Shown here: one piece after another, positions 1 through 5,154 of the stretch
How the letters are laid out: the number at the start of each line of letters is the position of its first letter
How positions within the stretch are numbered: the stretch's first letter is position 1
From: Tannerella sp.
GTDB lineage: Bacteria > Bacteroidota > Bacteroidia > Bacteroidales > Tannerellaceae
DNA length: 6,250 bases
NCBI GenBank assembly: GCA_031289445.1
Contig: JAITPL010000035.1
Location: 1-6,250, forward strand
Reading direction: 5' to 3'
Program-made: the position numbers and the translations under genes
The notes under the pieces: generated by a model
Told to the model about the DNA's origin: nothing
Databases searched by the model: none
Seen by the model: the letters and a program-made list of their open reading frames with translations, nothing else

Positions 1-19
1 ATTGTAGCAAGCGGCTTAC

Positions 20-118
20 TTTGGAAATATAACAAGATTTTCCGATTTTTACTTTGGAAATATAACAAAAAAACTTGATTTTATGTTTGGAAATATAACA
101 AAAAGTTGTATCTTTGCG
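20..118 (+). repeat. Three direct 16-bp repeats at exact 33-bp period
   Basis: The 16-mer TTTGGAAATATAACAA occurs without mismatch at 20-35, 53-68 and 86-101. The start-to-start distance is exactly 33 bp both times, so each unit is 16 bp of repeat plus 17 bp of AT-rich spacer. Spacers 1 and 2 also share GATTTT at the same offset; spacer 3 has ATCTTT there. A shortened copy, TTTGGAACAA, follows at 121-130, out of register by 2 bp. Positions 1-3 do not match the end of an earlier in-register copy, so the array seems to begin inside the window. The third copy provides the -33 box of a promoter, which suggests tandem operator sites or tandem promoter modules. The function is inferred; the repeats are seen directly. 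Confidence 0.9.
86..116 (+). promoter_or_regulatory. Bacteroidota-type promoter formed with the third repeat
   Basis: TATCTTTG at 109-116 matches the Bacteroidota -7 consensus TAnnTTTG exactly. TTTG at 86-89, the first bases of the third repeat, fits the -33 box with a 19-nt gap. Transcription would run rightwards from about 120-125. No convincing intact gene lies downstream on this strand before the oppositely oriented tRNA, so the promoter may serve a short RNA or a gene that has decayed. A second -7-like match, TATGTTTG at 82-89, overlaps the start of the same repeat, but its spacing to the preceding TTTG (25 nt) is poor. Confidence 0.6.
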
Positions 119-254
119 GTTTTGGAACAATCCGCTGACTGAAGACAGGGTCGAACTTCCATCCGGTAGTCGGTACACGCTACTGAATTTGCCGTTTTAT
201 TACGCAGAATGTCTGGAAACGATTTTGAATGAACGACGCATGCGCAAGGCATAA
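99..254 (+). pseudogene. Possible gene remnant, unrecognised short open frame
   Basis: The frame is open from just after a TAA at 96-98 to a TAA at 252-254, about 51 codons. Its only ATG is four codons from the end. From the TTG at 114 it would encode 46 residues with protein-like composition, including RYTLLNLPFYYAECLETIL followed by a basic end. I do not recognise the family. The promoter at 86-116 points into it, but the TTG lies inside the -7 box, so it cannot be a normal start for that promoter. It could be the 3' end of a gene whose start was deleted, or chance. The overlapping frame on the opposite strand (252-49) looks less natural because part of it is just the translated repeats. 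Confidence 0.2.
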
Positions 255-283
255 TCTTAGCTCACGGCATAGCGTCGCATTCA

Positions 284-301
284 TGCGCATTTGCGTGCGC
301 A
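284..301. other. GC-rich hairpin in otherwise gene-free stretch
   Basis: TGCGCA-TTTGCG-TGCGCA forms a perfect 6-bp stem with a 6-nt loop. The preceding 8-mer CATGCGCA at 282-289 is also found at 239-246, so TGCGCA occurs three times within about 60 bp. Neither side has a U tract, so this is not a canonical intrinsic terminator. It lies between the end of the short open frame (254) and the 3' end of the tRNA (336), where convergent transcripts would meet. I see nothing else in 255-335. Confidence 0.4.
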
Positions 302-335
302 AAATTCTTAAAACACTGATTTACAGCGTTGATTG

Positions 336-408
336 TGGAGCATAGGAGCCTCGAACTCCTGACCTTGTGATTGCGAACCACACGCTCTACCAACTGAGCT
401 AATACCCC
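336..408 (-). tRNA. tRNA-Ala (anticodon CGC)
   Basis: Read on the minus strand, this 73-nt sequence folds as a complete cloverleaf. It has a 7-bp acceptor stem (GGGGTAT with ATGCTCC), a D arm GCTC/GAGC, an anticodon stem TGTGG/TCACA with loop TTCGCAA, a 5-nt variable loop, and a T arm AGGAG/CTCCT with loop TTCGAGG. The anticodon is CGC, which reads the Ala codon GCG. The acceptor stem has a G3-U70 pair and A73, the known identity elements for alanyl-tRNA synthetase, which independently supports Ala. CCA is not encoded (A73 is followed by CAA), so it must be added by the CCA-adding enzyme. The tRNA is a single gene with its own promoter immediately upstream and is divergent from the reductase gene. 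Confidence 0.96.
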
Positions 409-420
409 GAAAAGTCGCTG

Positions 421-450
421 CAAAGATATAAAAATAAATCAACTTTCAAA
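421..450 (-). promoter_or_regulatory. Promoter of tRNA-Ala
   Basis: On the minus strand, TATCTTTG (421-428) matches TAnnTTTG exactly, and TTTG (447-450) lies 18 nt upstream as a -33 box. The -7 box ends 12 nt before the first tRNA base, so transcripts would begin only a few bases before the mature 5' end. Confidence 0.7.
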
Positions 451-502
451 CAAATAAATGAGAAATAATTACGTTCTATAATAAACAGAATTTTATCAAC
501 TT

Positions 503-1441
503 ATGAACAGAATTTGTGAACTCTTTGATATTCAGTACCCTGTGGTGCAGGGTGGAATGGTATGGTGCAGCGGTTGGAGACTGGCCGCTGCGGTGAGTAA
601 TGCAGGCGGACTGGGTCTGATAGGCGCAGGCTCGATGCACCCCGACGTTCTGACGGAGCATATACGCAAATGCCGCGCCGCAACCGAGCGCCCTTTCGGT
701 GTGAACGTCCCTCTGATGTATCCCGAAATAGAGAAAGTTATCGATATCCTTATCGCCGAAAAGGTAGGGATAGTTTTCACTTCGGCGGGAAATCCCAAGA
801 TATGGACAGGTGTGTTGCACGAAAACGGAGTGAAAGTAGTGCATGTAGTCAGCAGTTCGCGCTTTGCCAAGAAATGCGAGGATGCGGGCGTTGATGCGGT
901 AGTAGCCGAAGGCTTTGAGGCTGGCGGTCATAACGGTCGCGAGGAGACTACAACGATGTGCCTTATTCCGGCTGTTCGTCGCGTCATTTCACTGCCTCTG
1001 ATTGCGGCGGGCGGCGTCGGTACGGGTGAAGCCATACTTGCGGCTCAAGCGCTGGGCGCCGACGGAGTGCAGATAGGTACACGCTTTGCGCTGACAAAAG
1101 AAAGCTCGGCGCATGAGAACTTCAAACGTCTATGCCTCAATCTTGAAGAGGGCGATACCAAACTGCTGCTGAAGAAGTTATCGCCTACGCGGATGGTGAA
1201 GAGCGTATTCAAGGATATGGTTGAGGAAGCCGAGAGTCGCGGCGCTTCGCCGGAGGAGTTGCTGGAACTGCTTGGCAAAGGACGCGCCAAACGCGGTATC
1301 TTTGAGGGTGATATGACGGAAGGGCAAATAGAGATAGGGCAAATAGCCTCGCTGCTACGAGCCGAAGAAAGCGTTGCCGAAGTGATGAACGACCTCGTCG
1401 GAGCATATAATAAAGCGCTCTTAACCCTATCTAAATTCTAA
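503..1441 (+). CDS. fabK: FMN-dependent enoyl-ACP reductase (FabK) / nitronate monooxygenase family
   Basis: This 312-residue cytoplasmic flavoprotein has a TIM-barrel fold. It belongs to the family holding FabK, which reduces enoyl-ACP in the last step of fatty-acid elongation, and nitronate monooxygenases, which oxidise alkyl nitronates. Visible marks are the N-terminal QGGM (16-19), the SNAGGLG segment (32-38), the EAGGHNG motif with the conserved active-site His143, the phosphate-binding AAGGVGTG (168-175) and GADGVQIGTRF (185-195). It also has the C-terminal GDMTEGQIEIGQIASL stretch (269-284), which I recall in similar form from Streptococcus FabK. The length is normal for FabK (about 310-325). 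The ATG at 503 puts the QGGM motif at the usual distance. Codons upstream are AT-rich with no Shine-Dalgarno sequence, as is common in Bacteroidota. No TAnnTTTG box is visible at 409-502, so its promoter is unresolved. Sequence alone does not separate FabK from nitronate monooxygenase activity; the family call is firm, the substrate is not. Confidence 0.93.
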   Translation: MNRICELFDIQYPVVQGGMVWCSGWRLAAAVSNAGGLGLIGAGSMHPDVLTEHIRKCRAATERPFGVNVPLMYPEIEKVIDILIAEKVGIVFTSAGNPKIWTGVLHENGVKVVHVVSSSRFAKKCEDAGVDAVVAEGFEAGGHNGREETTTMCLIPAVRRVISLPLIAAGGVGTGEAILAAQALGADGVQIGTRFALTKESSAHENFKRLCLNLEEGDTKLLLKKLSPTRMVKSVFKDMVEEAESRGASPEELLELLGKGRAKRGIFEGDMTEGQIEIGQIASLLRAEESVAEVMNDLVGAYNKALLTLSKF

Positions 1442-1447
1442 CTTTTG

Positions 1448-1466
1448 GGTGGGGGCAAGCCCCACC
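1448..1466. terminator. Hairpin between convergent fabK and rho genes
   Basis: GGTGGGG and CCCCACC form a perfect 7-bp, almost all G-C stem around the loop GCAAG. It sits in the 29-bp gap between the two stop codons, 6 bp after the fabK stop and 4 bp before the rho stop codon on the other strand. Being symmetric, it can fold in both transcripts. Neither side has a U run (ACTGCTATCC on plus, CAAAAGTTAG on minus), so it is a bidirectional 3'-end structure or an imperfect terminator rather than a classic one. Confidence 0.6.
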
Positions 1467-1470
1467 ACTG

Positions 1471-3639
1471 CTATCCGTTCATTGAGGCGAGAAACTCCAT
1501 GTTATCCACAGTGTTTTCCATCTGTTTCTTAACAAACTCCATCGCTTCGATTGAGTTCATATCCGAGAGATATTTGCGAAGAACCCACATGCGGTTGACT
1601 ATCGCCTGGTCTTGCAGGAGGTCGTCGCGGCGGGTGCTCGAAGCAATGATATCTACAGCCGGATAGATACGTTTGTTCGACAGTTTGCGGTCGAGTTGCA
1701 ACTCCATATTGCCTGTACCCTTAAACTCCTCAAAGATAACTTCGTCCATCTTCGAGCCGGTCTCGGTCAGAGCCGTTGCGAGGATAGTCAGACTGCCGCC
1801 GTTCTCTATATTACGTGCAGCGCCGAAGAAACGTTTGGGTTTCTGTAAGGCATTGGCGTCAACACCGCCCGAAAGCACCTTGCCTGAAGCCGGTTGTACG
1901 GTATTGTACGCACGTGCGAGGCGTGTGATTGAATCAAGCAGGATACATACGTCATGCCCGCATTCGACCATGCGTTTGGCCTTATTGAGGACTATGTCGG
2001 CTATCTTTACGTGGCGCTCGGCAGGCTCGTCGAATGTCGATGCAATAACCTCGGCGTCAACGCTTCGCGCCATATCCGTTACCTCTTCGGGGCGCTCGTC
2101 AATTAGCAAAACCATCATGTAAACTTCAGGATGATTATACGCAATCGCGTTTGCTATATCCTTGAGTAACATTGTCTTACCTGTCTTGGGCTGAGCTACT
2201 ATAAGACCACGTTGTCCTTTGCCGATAGGCGAGAACAAATCTACTACCCGCACAGATATCTGGTCATACACTTTGGACGACCTCTGCGCTGTGAGCATAA
2301 ATTTTTCATCGGGGAAGAGCGGCGTCAGATGGTCGAACGGCACGCGGTCACGCACTTCTTCCGGCACGCGGCCGTTAATCTTTTCAACCTTGACGAGAGG
2401 GAAATATTTTTCACCCTCTTTTGGCGGACGGATAGGGCCTGAAACAAGGTCGCCGGTCTTCAATCCAAACAATTTCACTTGTGCCAGCGAAACATAGATG
2501 TCATCGGGCGAAGAGAGGTAGTTGAAATCTGAAGAACGCAAAAATCCGTATCCCTCCTGAATGATTTCGAGAACGCCGCTTCCAATCAAAATGCCCTCAA
2601 AATCATATTGATTATTGGGCTGTACGTTGTTGGGCTGTACATTGTTGGGTTGCTGCTGTTGCTGTTGCTGTTGCTTGGGCGCTTGGTTTTGGTTTGGATT
2701 TGAGTTTGGATTTTTATTCTTGTTTGGATTTTGCGGTTGCGCTACAGGCTGTTTGACGGCCGTCGGCAGGATGGGAGCGGGGTTTGGAATATTACCGGCG
2801 GCTTGAGGTTTGTTGGCCGTATCGATGGCAATAGGAATGACCTGGTCTAAAACCGAGCCAGCCTCATCGCTGTGTCTAAAGATAATACGCTTAGGCTCAA
2901 ACGAACGGGGCTTGTTTTCCTGCGTTTCAGCCGGCGCCGGTTTGGCCGGCTCGGCAGCAGGCGGAACGGTTTCCGCAGCGTTGTCTTTCTTTACCGGTCC
3001 GAACTGAACTTTCATCGGTTGCGTTACTTTCTGCTCCTGATTGGTGGCGGGCGTTTTATCCTTTTTAGGACGTCCGCGCTTGCCTTTCAATTTCTCGCCG
3101 GCAGGCGCTTGCGGTGCGAGAGCCTCGGCAGGTGGCGCAGCTGACGGCGCAACCTCTTTAGCCAGTGTCTCTATGGGCGCAGCAGTAGCGGGCAATGCCT
3201 GTTCCTGTTTAACCGGCAGCGTCTCGATGGCTTTTTCGAGCTTGTCTTTGTCGGCGGCGCGGTTTATAGTTGCGCCGACAACTTCCGAAGGCTTTGTCTC
3301 CTGTTTGCCTCCTGACTTGTTCGAAGCGTCCGCGTTGACTTTGGGAGGACGTCCTCTACCTCTACGCTTGGCCGGATCTTCGGCTTTGCCCGAAGCATCG
3401 CCGTCTTCCTTGGCAACGTCCAACTTCTGCTTAGGTACTAGTTGAGTACGTTGCTCTCTTTTCCTCGCTTCTTTTTCGACTTGCTGGCCGGCATACGAAA
3501 TGGCTTGCTCGTCAAGGATTTTGTAAACTAACTCGTTTTTGGGCAGCGACTTGGTCTTACTGATTCCTAAAGTCTCTGCGATTTCCTGCAATTCAGGAAG
3601 TTCTTTTTTGTTTAATTCAAGAATGTTGTATTTCTGCAT
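1471..3639 (-). CDS. rho: Transcription termination factor Rho with long disordered insertion
   Basis: Rho is the hexameric RNA-dependent ATPase that binds C-rich nascent RNA and pulls RNA polymerase off the template. This copy has 722 residues against about 419 in E. coli. Order: a Rho N-terminal helical domain (1-50), a disordered segment (about 55-345), the RNA-binding cold-shock-like domain (347-440, with EGYGFLRS at 362-369), then the RecA-type ATPase. Walker A is AQPKTGKT (482-489) and Walker B is CILLDSITR (565-573). The secondary RNA-binding Q loop is [14 protein letters not shown] (585-598) and the R loop is FKGTGNMEL (639-647). The motor is complete, so the protein should be active. 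The disordered part is Lys/Pro/Ala-rich first, with RGRP motifs at 95-98 and 188-191, and Asn/Pro/Gln-rich at 301-343, including eight consecutive Gln. Long insertions here are typical of Bacteroidota; published work on Bacteroides thetaiotaomicron Rho links the insertion to phase separation. The ATG follows an A-rich leader; transcription comes from 3778-3808 and probably also by read-through from tilS. Confidence 0.98.
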   Translation of the reverse strand: MQKYNILELNKKELPELQEIAETLGISKTKSLPKNELVYKILDEQAISYAGQQVEKEARKREQRTQLVPKQKLDVAKEDGDASGKAEDPAKRRGRGRPPKVNADASNKSGGKQETKPSEVVGATINRAADKDKLEKAIETLPVKQEQALPATAAPIETLAKEVAPSAAPPAEALAPQAPAGEKLKGKRGRPKKDKTPATNQEQKVTQPMKVQFGPVKKDNAAETVPPAAEPAKPAPAETQENKPRSFEPKRIIFRHSDEAGSVLDQVIPIAIDTANKPQAAGNIPNPAPILPTAVKQPVAQPQNPNKNKNPNSNPNQNQAPKQQQQQQQQPNNVQPNNVQPNNQYDFEGILIGSGVLEIIQEGYGFLRSSDFNYLSSPDDIYVSLAQVKLFGLKTGDLVSGPIRPPKEGEKYFPLVKVEKINGRVPEEVRDRVPFDHLTPLFPDEKFMLTAQRSSKVYDQISVRVVDLFSPIGKGQRGLIVAQPKTGKTMLLKDIANAIAYNHPEVYMMVLLIDERPEEVTDMARSVDAEVIASTFDEPAERHVKIADIVLNKAKRMVECGHDVCILLDSITRLARAYNTVQPASGKVLSGGVDANALQKPKRFFGAARNIENGGSLTILATALTETGSKMDEVIFEEFKGTGNMELQLDRKLSNKRIYPAVDIIASSTRRDDLLQDQAIVNRMWVLRKYLSDMNSIEAMEFVKKQMENTVDNMEFLASMNG
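2617..2673 (-). repeat. Tandem repeats in rho: 15-bp units and a CAR codon tract
   Basis: Two 15-bp units at 2617-2631 and 2632-2646 differ at one base (2626 versus 2641). They encode NNVQP repeated, followed by a third partial unit at 2647-2649. Directly next to them, 2650-2673 is eight consecutive Gln codons mixing CAA and CAG. Both are the kind of tract that can change in copy number by slippage in steps of whole codons, altering linker length without breaking the frame. Confidence 0.85.
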
Positions 3640-3773
3640 ATTCTTATAATGTGTTGAATTTTAATTACTTATATATAATTTAGTGAGATGTAAGCATACA
3701 CTTATTTCTAAAAAACGGATTGTATTTGATTTGATTGATTGAGTCTGTTTTAGCTATTTTCAGGTCTAAATGC
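3640..3773 (-). promoter_or_regulatory. Long AT-rich rho leader with a G-free stretch
   Basis: Between the probable start of transcription (about 3770) and the rho ATG lies a leader of roughly 130 nt with no obvious open frame. In the transcript, 3744-3717 is 28 nt without a single G, carrying several UC and CC dinucleotides. Rho loading sites are C-containing, G-poor and unstructured, and rho genes are autoregulated in some bacteria (E. coli is the known case). This stretch is therefore a candidate rut site for feedback control; that is inference. I see no strong intrinsic terminator in the leader. Confidence 0.35.
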
Positions 3774-3777
3774 GCTG

Positions 3778-3808
3778 CAAAGGTAGTATTTATTTTTCAT
3801 AAGTGCAA
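3778..3808 (-). promoter_or_regulatory. Promoter of rho, overlapping the end of tilS
   Basis: On the minus strand, TACCTTTG (3778-3785) is an exact TAnnTTTG box, and TTG (3806-3808) lies 20 nt upstream as the -33 core. The -33 core falls in the last codons of tilS and the -7 box lies just after its stop. The 12-mer CTGCAAAGGTAG (plus strand, 3775-3786) that includes the -7 box recurs identically at the promoter of the zinc-ribbon gene. Confidence 0.75.
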
Positions 3809-5143
3809 TTTTTTTTCCTTAAAATTTATGATAAGTGCAATTTTTGTCGTATTTTTGATACGAAAACGGTTGTCCGTTCTAACGCCTACTATCCAAATTA
3901 TCGCATCACCACTGCAAAGTATCCATGTTTTCTCCTTGTCGGCAAGACTGTATTTGCGGTCGGAAAAAAAGTCGCTAAGTTTCTGAAATCCATTCATCCC
4001 ATAAGGCACAAACCGGTCTCCGGCTCTCCATTTGCGCAAAGTGAGCGGGAATCTGATGCTCTCGCAGTCGAAGGACGCGGTCGAAGGCGTTTTGTCGATC
4101 ACAAAATGCTTATTGACAGGCGTTTTTGTGATTGATAATCCGACCGGAAGATTGTCCATATCCGAGGCCTCATCCTCGACAATATACTCAATGTCTTCTG
4201 CGGGTCTGCTGATTATCAGCTTATTACGGTCTTTTATAAGCCTTAACCCTGTTTTGTGAGCATAAAATATTTTTCCCGATTGTCCGTCGAGCGAGCGAAA
4301 AACGGCTTCGGATTCAGTGCGGGTAAAGCCGTATTTGTGAAGCAGTTCGTACAGAACGGTTTTGGGAACTGCGGTCTGCATCAGGTCTTCAATCATGATT
4401 GTAAACTCTTCGTCGCCGGTAGTCCGCAGTATTTTTTTTGCCGCATCATCAATAACGCTTAGATAGATAGCTTCGACGTCGGCAAGATGTTCGGCTGTAC
4501 GGGCAAGAGCCGCTCTGACCGAAGGGTTGATTTCTTCCATCATGGGTAACAGCCTAAGACGCAAATAGTTACGCGCGTACTCTTCCGAAAGGTTGGAACT
4601 GTCGCTAACGAAATGTAAACCGTTTTCTGCGATGAACGTGTTCAACTGCGTGCGGTCAACACATAGCAGCGGACGCACTACACAAGCATTTTGAGGACAC
4701 ATACCACGCATTCCGCGTATGCCTGTGCCTCTGATAATGTTCAAAAGCATGGTTTCGGCGTTGTCGTCGGCATGGTGAGCAACGGCAATCGCCTGTGCGC
4801 CGTACTTTTGCCTTAATGCCTCAAACCATTCGTAGCGCAACGCTCTGGCTGCCATCTCTACCGATATGTGATGCCTTGACGAATAGGCTTCGGTATCAAA
4901 ATCGGTCTGCTCAAACCTTATACCCTGCTCTTCCGCAAAGGTCCTGCAAAACGCGGCGTCACGGTCGGATTCGTCGCCTCTAAGATGAAAGTTGCAATGA
5001 GCCGCAATGCAATCATAGCCTAATTGCTTGAGTATAAACAATAAAGAGACAGAATCGCCCCCTCCGCTGAAGCCTGTTATAACAGGTTTGTCAAAGCTCA
5101 GCAGGTGATTTGTCTCAATATATGTCCGTACAGTTCTAATCAA
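3797..5143 (-). CDS. tilS: tRNA(Ile)-lysidine synthetase TilS
   Basis: TilS uses ATP and lysine to convert C34 of the CAU-anticodon tRNA-Ile to lysidine, switching it from Met to Ile identity and AUG to AUA decoding; it is normally essential. The 448-residue length matches the family (E. coli about 430). The N-terminal PP-loop nucleotide-binding motif is SGGGDS (26-31). HCNFHLRGDESDRD (49-62) and HHADDNAET (123-131) are the conserved catalytic-domain motifs. The C-terminal TilS domain, with LRKWRAGDRFVPYGM (369-383) and KLSDFFSDRK (388-397), is complete. The start is a TTG at 5141-5143: an in-frame TAA lies only two codons upstream (5147-5149) and the first in-frame internal Met is residue 97, beyond the SGGGDS motif. 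AAGGG directly abuts the TTG, which is closer than a usual Shine-Dalgarno spacing. It follows the zinc-ribbon gene by 11 bp, so the two are probably cotranscribed. Two runs of eight A occur in its coding strand (at 4432-4439 and 3809-3816). Confidence 0.96.
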   Translation of the reverse strand: MIRTVRTYIETNHLLSFDKPVITGFSGGGDSVSLLFILKQLGYDCIAAHCNFHLRGDESDRDAAFCRTFAEEQGIRFEQTDFDTEAYSSRHHISVEMAARALRYEWFEALRQKYGAQAIAVAHHADDNAETMLLNIIRGTGIRGMRGMCPQNACVVRPLLCVDRTQLNTFIAENGLHFVSDSSNLSEEYARNYLRLRLLPMMEEINPSVRAALARTAEHLADVEAIYLSVIDDAAKKILRTTGDEEFTIMIEDLMQTAVPKTVLYELLHKYGFTRTESEAVFRSLDGQSGKIFYAHKTGLRLIKDRNKLIISRPAEDIEYIVEDEASDMDNLPVGLSITKTPVNKHFVIDKTPSTASFDCESIRFPLTLRKWRAGDRFVPYGMNGFQKLSDFFSDRKYSLADKEKTWILCSGDAIIWIVGVRTDNRFRIKNTTKIALIINFKEKKLHL

Positions 5144-5154
5144 CCCTTATGGAT

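Noticed and set aside
20..118. CRISPR array of three repeats
   Set aside because: The repeat is only 16 bp and AT-rich, spacers are 17 bp and partly alike, and the third overlaps a promoter. No cas gene is present. Tandem operators fit better.
146..165. tRNA T-arm-like GGTCGAACTTCC, possible att-site duplicate of the tRNA
   Set aside because: The bases flanking the loop do not pair as a T stem, and the match to the 3' end of the tRNA-Ala is too short to be an integration repeat.
49..252. 67-codon frame on the minus strand
   Set aside because: Its C-terminal part is just the translated 16-bp repeats, it has many Cys without pattern, and there is no TAnnTTTG promoter on that strand nearby.
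471..490. E. coli-style TATAAT box before fabK
   Set aside because: CTATAATAAAC resembles a sigma-70 -10 box, but Bacteroidota housekeeping promoters use TAnnTTTG and there is no matching upstream element.
409..502. Promoter for the fabK-family gene
   Set aside because: No TAnnTTTG match exists on the plus strand here, and the only clear boxes in this interval belong to the oppositely oriented tRNA, so no plus-strand promoter is called.
2615..2806. Cys/Gly-rich plus-strand frame over rho
   Set aside because: It is the antisense shadow of the Gln and Asn/Pro codons of the Rho insertion.
3041..3445. 134-codon plus-strand frame over rho
   Set aside because: It is antisense to the Lys/Ala/Pro-rich insertion, has no promoter or recognisable domain, and rho is unambiguous here.
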